From: Opitutia bacterium UBA7441
GTDB lineage: Bacteria > Verrucomicrobiota > Verrucomicrobiia > Opitutales > Coraliomargaritaceae
DNA: 6,400 nt
Reading direction: 5' to 3'
NCBI GenBank assembly: GCA_002480015.1
Contig: DLQD01000075.1
Coordinates: forward strand, 6,585 to 12,984
The position numbers and the translations under genes are program-made. The notes beneath the pieces were generated by a model. That model saw only the letters and a list, made by a program, of their open reading frames with translations, did not search any database and was not told the origin of the DNA. Shown here piece after piece: positions 1 through 6,177 of this stretch (position 1 is the stretch's first letter; each line of letters opens with the position of its first letter).

Positions 1-722
1 CTACCGCCGGCCACGTCACTCTCCACCACGATAACGGCCTCGCACATACCAGCGACGACCCGATTACGCATGGGGAAAGTCTGCCGATCGGCGCGGCGAC
101 CGAAGGGAAACTCGCTGACGACGGCACCTTCCACCGCGATGCGTTTATAGAGGTCAAGATTCTCCGGAGGATAGACTATATCCAAACCGCAACCCATGAC
201 GGCGACTGTTTTACCACCGGCTTCAAGCGCGCCTTCGTGCGCCGCGGTATCGGTGCCACGCGCCATGCCGCTGACGATGCAAAACCCCAGCCGCGAGAGT
301 TCAGAGGCGAATTTCCGGGCGACATTCTGACCGTACAGCGTCGAGCGGCGCGTGCCGATAATGGCCACACAAGGACGATCCACATTGTAGTTGCCTTTCC
401 AATACAGCCCGATCGGGGGATCGTAAGTCTCTTGCAGCATGGGCGGAAAGGCTTCATCCGTCTGCGCGATAAAGCGGATACCCGAGGCTTTCATCCGCTC
501 GATCTCTTTAGAAAGATCAAAATGAGCCGACCAATTCGTCAGCACCGAGACCGCCTTATCGCCAACGCCTTTAACTTGGGAGAGTTTTTCCCGCTGGCCA
601 GAAAGCACAGCGACAGGATCTCCTTCAAAAGCCTCGAGCAAACGGCGCAACATGACGGGGCCGACGTGTTGTAGCCCGTTGAGCACGAGCAGAGCTTGGC
701 GATGATTCAGTGTCGCCGCCAT
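1..722 (-). CDS. dprA: DNA processing protein DprA (3' end outside the window)
   Basis: DprA/Smf protein, a cytoplasmic factor that binds single-stranded DNA and loads RecA during natural transformation; it is also widely kept in bacteria not known to be transformable. I translated 240 codons from the ATG at 722-720 with no stop before the window edge; family members are usually about 360-380 residues, so the C-terminal third is missing. Residues about 10-62 form a helix-hairpin-helix-like N-terminal domain (KGVGDKAVSVL at 51-61). The Rossmann-like core follows: GTRRSTLYG (123-131), SGMARGTDTAAHEGAL (151-166), MGCGLDIVYPPEN (176-188), SEFPFG (203-208) and FPMRNRVVAG (216-225), all hallmark DprA motifs. 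The start lies 3 bp after the nnr stop and lacks a Shine-Dalgarno, so translation is probably coupled to nnr. The identification is secure; a role in competence here is only inferred. Confidence 0.96.
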   Translation of the reverse strand, partial: MAATLNHRQALLVLNGLQHVGPVMLRRLLEAFEGDPVAVLSGQREKLSQVKGVGDKAVSVLTNWSAHFDLSKEIERMKASGIRFIAQTDEAFPPMLQETYDPPIGLYWKGNYNVDRPCVAIIGTRRSTLYGQNVARKFASELSRLGFCIVSGMARGTDTAAHEGALEAGGKTVAVMGCGLDIVYPPENLDLYKRIAVEGAVVSEFPFGRRADRQTFPMRNRVVAGMCEAVIVVESDVAGG

Positions 723-725
723 CGA

Positions 726-2318
726 TCAACCGCGCATAACGTCGGGTAGGTAATCCAGGAGCTGCGTAGTATGGACCGCGACCTGCCCCTGAGATCGTGC
801 CAAGCGCTGCGCAGCCATACCGTGCAGCATAACACCGCGCGCCACAGCAGTCGCCACACAAACATTGTTTTGGGCGATCATACCTCCGATGAGACCGGAG
901 AGTATATCACCACTGCCTCCACGTGAGAGAACGGGCCCACCCTGTGTATTGTAAATGACAGATTCACCGTCACAAATCCTCGTATTCGGGCCTTTCAATA
1001 CAGTGATCACCCGATAGGAAGCAGAAAAATCGAGCAGTGCCTCTATTGAGTAATTGGCCTCAGCCAACTTAGCGACACGCATAAATTCACCCATATGAGG
1101 CGTGAGCACGATACGCCCAAAATGAGGGCGACGCTTAGACACTACCTCGGCCACTCGCGTACGGAGCGCGTCGGCATCAAGTAAAATAGGGCACTCCACT
1201 TGTTGCACTATCTGCTGAGTGACGAGCTCAGTGTGGCGGTCTTTACCCATACCAGGCCCAACCAATACGGCCGAAGCCATGCCGACGCGATCCAAAAGAA
1301 GAGGCATCGCGCGCGGATTGAGTGTGCCATTGGCTGTCTCCGGCCAAGGGATCCACATGGCTTCCGGAACCTGAGCGGCGAGTGAAGCGGCAACAGAAGC
1401 CGGGGCAAAAGCAGTAACCAGCCCCACACCCGAACGCACTGCAGCTTGCACAGCCATGAGCAATGCTCCAGGCATGAAGGCAGAGCCACCGACGATAAAT
1501 AAGTGCCCAAACTCGCGCTTATCCACTCCAGCCGGGCGTAGGCGGCGAATCGGATCGAGCACTGAATCCAGTAGAATGGATTCCTTGATTGCGAGATCGC
1601 CCGCTTGCGGTGCTTGAAAGAAGCCCAGATCGACGTAGCGGATACGTCCACAATCTGCGATACCAGCAAAAAGCGGCTTCTTGGCAATGCCTGTGGCGTA
1701 GCTGAAGTCTGCGTGGAAGCAGATCGCCTCATCACAGGCGTCGCCCTTGCCACTAGGCAGGTCAACGGAAGCGCGCAAATCAATCGCCTCGAAGGCATTA
1801 ACCGCCTCGATCAGCGCGGCCATCGGCGGACGTATGGGCGGACTGAAGGACATGCCGAGCAAGCCATCGATACACAGGTGAAAGGGTGATCCATTCGAGA
1901 CCTCATTGAGGAGCTGAGTTATGCTGGAAACGTCACTCTGGCTGGTCACTTGGTGCGAGTGCACACGGCCTTCAAGCTGTTGTAGCGCCCGCGCGGCTAG
2001 CGGCCTCAGTTCCTCGATGGAACTCGTTAAAATCAGATCGACGCGTGCGCGCGGGAATTCGGCCAGTAATTGACCACAGGTGATAAGGGCATCACCCCCG
2101 TTATTCCCCTTGCCGATCAGCGCTAAAATGCGCACATGCGCTGGAACGGGACGAAGTTCAGTATAGTCCTCTACTAATAGTCGTGCGATGCCCTGCCCGG
2201 CCCGCTTCATAGCAGCCCACTCCGCTGCCTCATCGGCCAGCACCGAAGCCTCGAGGGCTTTGGCGCTTTCGCAAGTAAGCACTGGGTGGGTGTGGTTGAA
2301 TGCGTTCATAGGTGTCAA
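726..2318 (-). CDS. nnr: Bifunctional NAD(P)H-hydrate repair enzyme Nnr (epimerase plus ADP-dependent dehydratase)
   Basis: Repairs hydrated, inactive NADH and NADPH (NADHX/NADPHX). The N-terminal YjeF_N domain interconverts R and S epimers, and the C-terminal ribokinase-like domain dehydrates the S form using ADP. The 530-residue length fits the fused family (about 500). N-terminal domain, roughly 1-245: GKGNNGGDA (69-77), DGLLG (151-155) and VDLPSGKGD (185-193), whose Asp186 matches the conserved DIPSG aspartate. C-terminal domain, roughly 265-525: GPGMGKD (354-360), LLDADAL (379-385), TPHMGE (406-411), LKGPNT (441-446) and SRGGSGDILSG (465-475), containing the catalytic-type GGSGD. Two starts are possible: TTG at 2318, with AAGGG seven bases upstream, or ATG at 2309 without one; both leave the first conserved block intact. 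It lies 15 bp after pdxJ and 3 bp before dprA, probably in the same transcript. Both domains look intact, apart from GGDA in place of the commoner GGDG. Confidence 0.95.
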   Translation of the reverse strand: MTPMNAFNHTHPVLTCESAKALEASVLADEAAEWAAMKRAGQGIARLLVEDYTELRPVPAHVRILALIGKGNNGGDALITCGQLLAEFPRARVDLILTSSIEELRPLAARALQQLEGRVHSHQVTSQSDVSSITQLLNEVSNGSPFHLCIDGLLGMSFSPPIRPPMAALIEAVNAFEAIDLRASVDLPSGKGDACDEAICFHADFSYATGIAKKPLFAGIADCGRIRYVDLGFFQAPQAGDLAIKESILLDSVLDPIRRLRPAGVDKREFGHLFIVGGSAFMPGALLMAVQAAVRSGVGLVTAFAPASVAASLAAQVPEAMWIPWPETANGTLNPRAMPLLLDRVGMASAVLVGPGMGKDRHTELVTQQIVQQVECPILLDADALRTRVAEVVSKRRPHFGRIVLTPHMGEFMRVAKLAEANYSIEALLDFSASYRVITVLKGPNTRICDGESVIYNTQGGPVLSRGGSGDILSGLIGGMIAQNNVCVATAVARGVMLHGMAAQRLARSQGQVAVHTTQLLDYLPDVMRG

Positions 2319-2325
2319 TCTAATG

Positions 2326-2330
2326 CCCTT
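2326..2330 (-). promoter_or_regulatory. Shine-Dalgarno-like AAGGG before nnr
   Basis: On the minus strand AAGGG lies between the pdxJ stop (TAG, 2336-2334) and nnr. It sits 7 bases before a TTG codon (2318-2316) and 16 bases before an in-frame ATG (2309-2307). The spacing favours TTG, but most genes in this window have no recognisable ribosome binding site, so the ATG cannot be excluded. Confidence 0.35.
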
Positions 2331-2333
2331 TGG

Positions 2334-3089
2334 CTACGCAAGGAAAGCTTTCATCTCGCGCACCGCTTGCTCGATGCCGACAAAGAGCGCGCGGCTGATG
2401 ATCGCGTGCCCGATATTTAATTCATGCAGGTGCGGCAAGGTGATGACTTCTGAAATATTGCTGTAATTAATACCATGGCCTGCATTCACAACGATGCCGA
2501 GGCGATGCGCCAGCTCGGCACCCTTACGCAGCGTATCTAGCTCGCGAGCGCGTCCTTCGTGATAGTACGCGTTGGCATAGGCACCCGTATGCAGTTCGAC
2601 CCACGGACTCTTTAGCTCGGCAGACATCTCGATCTGCGCTGGATCAGGGTCGATGAAAAGACTGGTAATAATACCTGCCTCTGTCATCGCGGCGACCACC
2701 TCGCCAACACGGGACTTTTGCCCGACCACATCGAGCCCACCCTCAGTTGTAATCTCTTCGCGACTCTCGGGGACCAGGCAGACGGAGTCCGGCTTAAGGC
2801 GGAGGGCGTAGTCGATCATCTCCTGCGTGCAGGCCATCTCAAGATTCAGGCGCGTCTTAATCTCAGCACGGGCTCTTTGCACATCCGAGTCCTGAACGTG
2901 ACGGCGGTCTTCGCGCAAGTGCATGGTGATGCCATCGGCACCGGCTTGCTCACAGAGTAGCGCAAATTCGACACAGTCTGGCTCCACCTCGTCGCCGTGA
3001 TCGAGCGCGTGTGCACGATAGCGTGCTTGGCGCACCGTCGCACAGTGGTCGACGTTGACGCCGAGAAGGATTCGCGGGATGGCTGACAT
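2334..3089 (-). CDS. pdxJ: Pyridoxine 5'-phosphate synthase PdxJ
   Basis: Catalyses the ring-closing step of the deoxyxylulose-5-phosphate-dependent vitamin B6 pathway: 1-deoxy-D-xylulose 5-phosphate plus 3-amino-2-oxopropyl phosphate give pyridoxine 5'-phosphate. It is a cytoplasmic TIM-barrel enzyme, usually octameric. The 251 residues are slightly longer than the Escherichia coli protein (243), with a short insertion after residue 24 (a DHGDEVEPD stretch). Family motifs run along the whole length: GVNVDHCATVRQAR (10-23), GADGITMHLREDRRHV (50-65), NLEMACTQEM (82-91), VPESREEITTEGGLD (106-120), FIDPDP (145-150), ELHTGAYAN (165-173), VNAGHGINYSNI (201-212) and ELNIGHAIISRAL (223-235). The catalytic His57, Glu84 and His205 align with His45, Glu72 and His193 of the E. 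coli enzyme. The ATG at 3089-3087 is preceded by a T8 tract and no Shine-Dalgarno. It is probably the first gene of a pdxJ-nnr-dprA transcript. Confidence 0.97.
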   Translation of the reverse strand: MSAIPRILLGVNVDHCATVRQARYRAHALDHGDEVEPDCVEFALLCEQAGADGITMHLREDRRHVQDSDVQRARAEIKTRLNLEMACTQEMIDYALRLKPDSVCLVPESREEITTEGGLDVVGQKSRVGEVVAAMTEAGIITSLFIDPDPAQIEMSAELKSPWVELHTGAYANAYYHEGRARELDTLRKGAELAHRLGIVVNAGHGINYSNISEVITLPHLHELNIGHAIISRALFVGIEQAVREMKAFLA

Positions 3090-3165
3090 TAAAAAAAATC
3101 GGAAGGGAATCAGTGGCCGTCAGCGTGAGCTTTTGAACGGCTCAGCGCGAACACTCGCCGTCGAT

Positions 3166-3185
3166 CCAAAACTGTGCAGTTTCGG
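3166..3185. repeat. 20-bp inverted repeat between argG and pdxJ
   Basis: Plus strand CCAAAACTG-TG-CAGTTTCGG is a 9-bp inverted repeat with one non-Watson-Crick position (G·U in minus-strand RNA) and a 2-base centre. It begins 17 bp past the argG stop in the 112-bp argG-pdxJ spacer. No T-run follows on the minus strand, so it does not look like an intrinsic terminator. It could be an operator for pdxJ, an RNA 3'-end stabilising hairpin for argG, or chance. The rest of the spacer shows only a weak GCCGT/ACGGC hairpin and a T8 tract directly before pdxJ (A8 at 3091-3098 on the plus strand). Confidence 0.5.
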
Positions 3186-3201
3186 CTACGAAATACTGCG
3201 T

Positions 3202-4455
3202 TTATTCTTTGCATAGCTTGCTCTCCGAGGCGATTTCGGGCCCGCCCTGCGCGAGAGCACGGCGGCGGAGGCGAAGCGCGTTTAAGCGGATAAAGCCGCT
3301 CGCATCATCGGGATTATAATCGCTGACGACCCCTTCCATTGAAGCGATGTTTTCATCATAGAGAGAAAGCGGAGATTTCCGGCCGACCGTGGTGACGTTA
3401 CCTTTGTAGAGTTTGAGGCGCACGGTGCCAGTTACGGCTTTTTGCGAATCGTCGATGAAGGCTTGGAGCGCTTCGCGCTCTGGCGCATACCAGAAGCCGT
3501 TGTACACGAGCTGCGCATAACGGGGGATAAGACTATCTCGTAGGTGCATGAGCTCGCGATCCATTGTCAGCGTCTCCATGTTACGGTGACCCTGCATAAG
3601 AATAGTGCCGCCCGGAGTCTCGTAGACGCCGCGGCTCTTCATGCCAACAAAGCGATTTTCGATCAGATCGACACGGCCAACGCCATGCTTACCTGCAAGC
3701 TTGTTCAGATGCTTCATGACTTGGGCGGGATTCATGGCCACGCCATTGACGGCCACACAGTCACCACGCTCGAAGTCGAGCTCAACGTATTCGGCCTGGT
3801 CGGGCGCATCTTCAGGTGCCGTCGTCAATTTATACATGGCCTTGTTGTCGTCCGTAGTTGGATCGAACCATGGATCTTCGAGGATACCGGCTTCATAGGA
3901 AATGTGGAGCAGGTTGCGGTCCATCGAATACGGCTTCGACGCACTGGCTTCGACATCGATATTGTTTTCGCGGCAGTAGTTGATCATTTCTGTGCGACCG
4001 GGAAAGGCTTGACGAAAGACCTCCATGCGCCACGGGGAGATAATTTGGAGCTCCGGGGCGAGCGCGGCGTAGGCGAGTTCGAAGCGCACCTGGTCGTTCC
4101 CCTTGCCTGTGGCACCATGGGCCACGGCATCGGCGCCTTCGCGCTCAGCGATTTCAACGTGCGCCTTGCCGATGAGCGGGCGGGCGATCGAGGTGCCGAG
4201 AAAGTATTGGCCTTCGTAAACGGCATTAGCACGCATCATGGGATAGATAAAGTCGCGGGCAAACTCGTCAACCAGATCGACGGTGTAGTGCGCGGACGCG
4301 CCGGTGGCTTTAGCCTTTTCTGCCAGGCCGTCGAGTTCTTCCTCCTGCCCAACGTCGGCAGCGAAGGTAATAATCTCAGCGGAATAGTGCTCCTTGAGCC
4401 AGCTAACGAGGACGGAGGTGTCGAGACCACCAGAGTATGCGAGAACGATCTTCAT
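3202..4455 (-). CDS. argG: Argininosuccinate synthase ArgG
   Basis: Condenses citrulline and aspartate with ATP to argininosuccinate, the penultimate step of arginine biosynthesis, in the cytoplasm, usually as a homotetramer. The 417 residues are a little above the usual roughly 400, the excess being a C-terminal tail after about residue 398. The N-terminal nucleotide-binding domain carries the PP-loop AYSGGLDTS (6-14), FAADVGQEEE (31-40), FLGTSIARPLIGK (85-97) and GATGKGNDQVRFEL (114-127), which contact ATP, citrulline and aspartate. The synthetase domain has KPYSMDRNLLH (174-184), SRGVYETPGG (274-283) and SPLSLYDENIASME (361-374). All expected catalytic motifs are intact. The ATG at 4455-4453 follows an AT-rich leader without a Shine-Dalgarno. 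No other arginine gene is adjacent. The 279-bp upstream gap with palindromic elements suggests its own promoter. Identification is firm. Confidence 0.98.
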   Translation of the reverse strand: MKIVLAYSGGLDTSVLVSWLKEHYSAEIITFAADVGQEEELDGLAEKAKATGASAHYTVDLVDEFARDFIYPMMRANAVYEGQYFLGTSIARPLIGKAHVEIAEREGADAVAHGATGKGNDQVRFELAYAALAPELQIISPWRMEVFRQAFPGRTEMINYCRENNIDVEASASKPYSMDRNLLHISYEAGILEDPWFDPTTDDNKAMYKLTTAPEDAPDQAEYVELDFERGDCVAVNGVAMNPAQVMKHLNKLAGKHGVGRVDLIENRFVGMKSRGVYETPGGTILMQGHRNMETLTMDRELMHLRDSLIPRYAQLVYNGFWYAPEREALQAFIDDSQKAVTGTVRLKLYKGNVTTVGRKSPLSLYDENIASMEGVVSDYNPDDASGFIRLNALRLRRRALAQGGPEIASESKLCKE

Positions 4456-4471
4456 AGTTTAAATTTGAGAA

Positions 4472-4536
4472 GTGTGATTCCGGATGCAGGATGTATCATC
4501 CATCTCATGCAAGTGTGTTTATCAGGTGTGTGATTC
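4472..4536. repeat. Direct repeat GTGTGATTC upstream of argG
   Basis: The 9-mer GTGTGATTC occurs at 4472-4480 and 4528-4536 on the plus strand (GAATCACAC on the argG strand), 56 bp apart. An imperfect relative, GTGTGTTTA, starts at 4513. The copies flank the 13-bp palindrome. They might be binding sites for a regulator of argG; no known consensus is recognised. Confidence 0.4.
4489..4501. promoter_or_regulatory. Palindrome GGATG-TAT-CATCC, possible argG operator
   Basis: A perfect 5-bp inverted repeat with a 3-base centre lies about 34-46 bp upstream of the argG start codon, where a repressor or activator could act. It does not match the E. coli ArgR box (TGAAT/ATTCA half sites), so the regulator, if any, is unknown. 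Confidence 0.3.
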
Positions 4537-4555
4537 GCTCGCATAGACGCAAGCG
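4536..4555 (-). other. 8-bp hairpin in the argG upstream region
   Basis: On the minus strand CGCTTGCG-TCTA-TGCGAGCG can fold into an 8-bp stem with two G·U pairs and a 4-base loop, about 80 bp before argG. No T-run follows on either strand, so it is not a typical intrinsic terminator. If the argG transcript begins upstream, this would be a 5'-leader hairpin; otherwise it may end or protect the upstream sigma-operon transcript. Confidence 0.4.
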
Positions 4556-4734
4556 GAAAGCACGGAACGAATGGGGAAAGCTCAGCTTGGATTCAGCAGG
4601 GCCGAAGGCATCGCCTCCATTATGCGGACACGATTCTTTTAAACAGGGAGACGCGGTGAGGCGCACGTGATCGCTGCAAGCTGGCAAAAACCGACAGGGT
4701 GTGCAGGATGAACCCGGATAAGTTACCCAGCAAA

Positions 4735-5532
4735 CTACTGAAAACTTACCAATGAAGACTGAAAGCCTCCAGGCCAGCGGGCGGCGGGCTCCGAATGCAG
4801 AGACTCCGCGCGCAGAATTTGCGGCGCGGGCATGGGCGTCATTTTCTCAACTTCTTCCCAAAAAGCGGCGTCGTTGCGAGCGGGTGCGCTCAGTTGCGTC
4901 GCAGCCATGCTGACGAAGCGCAGCTTTTTCTCGGCCGGCGTCAGTTCAGGGCGCAAACCCATGAGACGGAGCTGCGCGGCAATGCTCGCACCTTGCCTAG
5001 CCGATCGTTGCTCTTGGATCGCAGCGAACCGGCGCAACTCAGCACGTCCGATCTTATCGAGCGGATCTTCTTCGATCAGCTCCTCGGCCTCCACTCCTTC
5101 GAGAGCAGGTAGTGAAGCAGAACTTGTCGTATCGCGAAAAACAGGTGGCAGCAGGATAAAACCAATCGCCAAACAAGCCGCAACACCCGTGCCTGTGATC
5201 CAACGGGGGAAATTGACCCGATTCCCCGCGTGCGGGTCGATGCGGGTCGAAATAGAGCGAGGACGAGGAATCGAACGATTCGTTATGGCAGTTTTTGGCT
5301 GGATGTGGCGACTACTGCGCGAAGAACGCGAGCGCCCGGAATTCGAACGGCGCTTACGCGTCCCTGAATTCAAAGCCAGGCGCATGGCTTGGTGCAAACG
5401 ACAACGCTCGCGAAACTCAGCCTTTCGCACAGCACTCGCAGCCAGCTCAGCCTTTAGCTCCGCAAGGCCGTTTTCAGAAATTTCCTTGTCCAAGTAGAGG
5501 TTTACGAGTTCTGTAAATTTCGCTTCAGTCAT
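4735..5532 (-). CDS. Single-pass membrane protein, putative anti-sigma factor of the adjacent ECF sigma
   Basis: Probably an inner-membrane anti-sigma factor that sequesters the ECF sigma encoded just upstream; its ATG (5532-5530) overlaps the sigma stop as ATGA, so the two are translationally coupled. Residues 1-55 form a helical, charged domain (LVNLYLDKEISENGLAELK, then CRLHQAMRLAL at 44-54), resembling the N-terminal sigma-binding region of FecR-like and planctomycete/verrucomicrobial anti-sigma proteins. Residues about 57-110 are a basic Arg/Ser-rich linker, followed by one hydrophobic segment at 111-132. By the positive-inside rule the N-terminus is cytoplasmic and residues 133-265 are periplasmic. 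That part begins acidic (EAEELIEEDPLD at 148-159), appears helical, and has no domain I recognise. There is no zinc-binding HxxxCxxC motif and no FecR sensor domain. The start is set by the overlap. The anti-sigma role rests on context, topology and the N-terminus; it is not proven. Confidence 0.72.
   Translation of the reverse strand: MTEAKFTELVNLYLDKEISENGLAELKAELAASAVRKAEFRERCRLHQAMRLALNSGTRKRRSNSGRSRSSRSSRHIQPKTAITNRSIPRPRSISTRIDPHAGNRVNFPRWITGTGVAACLAIGFILLPPVFRDTTSSASLPALEGVEAEELIEEDPLDKIGRAELRRFAAIQEQRSARQGASIAAQLRLMGLRPELTPAEKKLRFVSMAATQLSAPARNDAAFWEEVEKMTPMPAPQILRAESLHSEPAARWPGGFQSSLVSFQ
5231..5250. repeat. Perfect 10-bp tandem repeat inside the putative anti-sigma gene
   Basis: The plus strand reads TGCGGGTCGA twice in direct succession. 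It encodes part of the linker just before the membrane segment (around STRIDPHAG, residues 95-103). Ten is not a multiple of three, so gain or loss of one copy would shift the reading frame before the transmembrane helix. Confidence 0.7.
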
Positions 5533-6143
5533 GCAAAATCGCCACCCATGAGATCGCGCAGACTGTCCCGCGCACGGGCGATTCTGCTCTTTACCGTGCC
5601 GACGCTGATCTCCAGTTGCTGGGCGATCTCATCGTAGGACAAGTTCTTCACGTTGCGTAAGATCAAAACTTCTTTGTGCTTCTCATTCAGACCCCGCATG
5701 CATTCCGACACGCGATCGACAAACTCTTGCGTCACAGCCGCTTCGGCAGGGCTCTCACCCGCGCATGGCATCACATTCTCCAAAGTTAGGCTGCCGTCGT
5801 CGGTCAATGGATGGTCGAGGGAAATCGACTGATCCCGCTTGCGCCGGAACCAATACCAGTAGCGGTTGTGTGCCAGATTAGTCGCGATCTGGTAGAGCCA
5901 GGTGGAAAACGACGCATCACCGCGAAAATTCTCAAGTCCGCGGTGGGCACGAATAAAGGCATCTTGCGTGACTTCTTCCGCATCTTGCTTATTTTTAAGC
6001 AATTGCGAAACACGTGCGAAAATACGGTCATAGTAACGCGCCACGATATCATTGTAGGCCGCCATATCGCCAGCCTTGATACGCTCTATGAGCAAGTCGT
6101 CGGAGTGGATGGTTTCGGTTTTTGCACTCATCGTAGAATTCAT
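5529..6143 (-). CDS. ECF-type RNA polymerase sigma factor (sigma-70 family, RpoE-like)
   Basis: Alternative sigma factor that directs RNA polymerase to a dedicated promoter set, probably in response to an envelope signal passed on by the membrane protein encoded next to it. The 204 residues are typical of the extracytoplasmic-function group. Sigma region 2 spans about 28-102: DIVARYYDRIFARV (32-45), DAEEVTQDAFIRAHR (54-68) for core binding, and STWLYQIATNLAHNRYWYW (80-98) for -10 recognition. A 45-residue linker follows. Region 4 (about 147-198) has LNEKHKEVLILRNVKNLSY and the helix-turn-helix YDEIAQQLEISVGTVKSRIA (170-189) for -35 recognition. Regions 1.1 and 3 are absent, as expected. The start may be the ATG at 6143 or an in-frame ATG at 6131 (Met5); neither has a Shine-Dalgarno. 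The stop overlaps the next gene by 4 bp. The exact ECF subgroup and regulon cannot be told from sequence. Confidence 0.94.
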   Translation of the reverse strand: MNSTMSAKTETIHSDDLLIERIKAGDMAAYNDIVARYYDRIFARVSQLLKNKQDAEEVTQDAFIRAHRGLENFRGDASFSTWLYQIATNLAHNRYWYWFRRKRDQSISLDHPLTDDGSLTLENVMPCAGESPAEAAVTQEFVDRVSECMRGLNEKHKEVLILRNVKNLSYDEIAQQLEISVGTVKSRIARARDSLRDLMGGDFA

Positions 6144-6150
6144 GTAGGGT

Positions 6151-6177
6151 AGATCGTTCAGTGCTTAGATTTGTTCC
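6151..6177 (-). promoter_or_regulatory. Candidate ECF-type promoter of the sigma gene
   Basis: On the minus strand GGAAC (6177-6173) and CGATCT (6156-6151) are separated by 16 bp. This resembles ECF promoters, whose -35 is commonly a GGAAC or AAC core, and suggests autoregulation. Transcription would begin close to 6145, leaving almost no leader before the ATG at 6143 or about 14 bases before that at 6131. The -10 match is loose, so this is tentative. No convincing sigma-70 promoter was seen on this strand. Confidence 0.3.

Larger units (their letters stand above)
4456..4734. other. Non-coding region upstream of argG
   Basis: This 279-bp gap lies between the stop of the presumed anti-sigma gene and the argG start. 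It holds an 8-bp hairpin (4536-4555), a 13-bp palindrome (4489-4501) and a 9-bp direct repeat (4472-4480 and 4528-4536), listed separately. A minus-strand CATAAT (4624-4619) is close to a sigma-70 -10 box but has no good -35 partner. No strong intrinsic terminator follows the upstream gene: the only GC stem near a T-run on the minus strand (T5 around 4685-4689) has four pairs and lies several bases away. A 60-codon minus-strand frame at 4505-4687 resembles nothing I know and is probably not a gene. Confidence 0.6.

Noticed and set aside
237..674. 145-codon open frame on the plus strand opposite dprA
   Set aside because: The minus strand encodes unmistakable DprA motifs across the same stretch.
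1208..1798. 196-codon minus-strand frame within nnr
   Set aside because: It is an out-of-frame shadow of nnr, whose own frame carries all the family motifs here.
3544..4533. 329-codon open frame on the plus strand opposite argG
   Set aside because: It lies antisense to a gene with complete argininosuccinate synthase motifs. Its translation shows no recognisable domain and mirrors the codon bias of argG.
4589..4624. 12-codon frame after a CATAAT box upstream of argG, as a possible leader peptide
   Set aside because: It contains no arginine codon run and has no attenuator-like terminator after it.
4505..4687. 60-codon minus-strand frame between the putative anti-sigma gene and argG
   Set aside because: No domain, no ribosome binding site, and it runs across a hairpin and repeats. 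More likely non-coding.
4680..4734. Intrinsic terminator for the sigma operon
   Set aside because: Only a four-pair GGGT/ACCC stem with an 11-base loop, several bases from a T5 run; too weak to call.
4832..5497. 221-codon open frame on the plus strand opposite the putative anti-sigma gene
   Set aside because: The opposite frame is coupled to the sigma gene and has a clear membrane topology. This one is Arg/Ser-rich low-complexity typical of a shadow.
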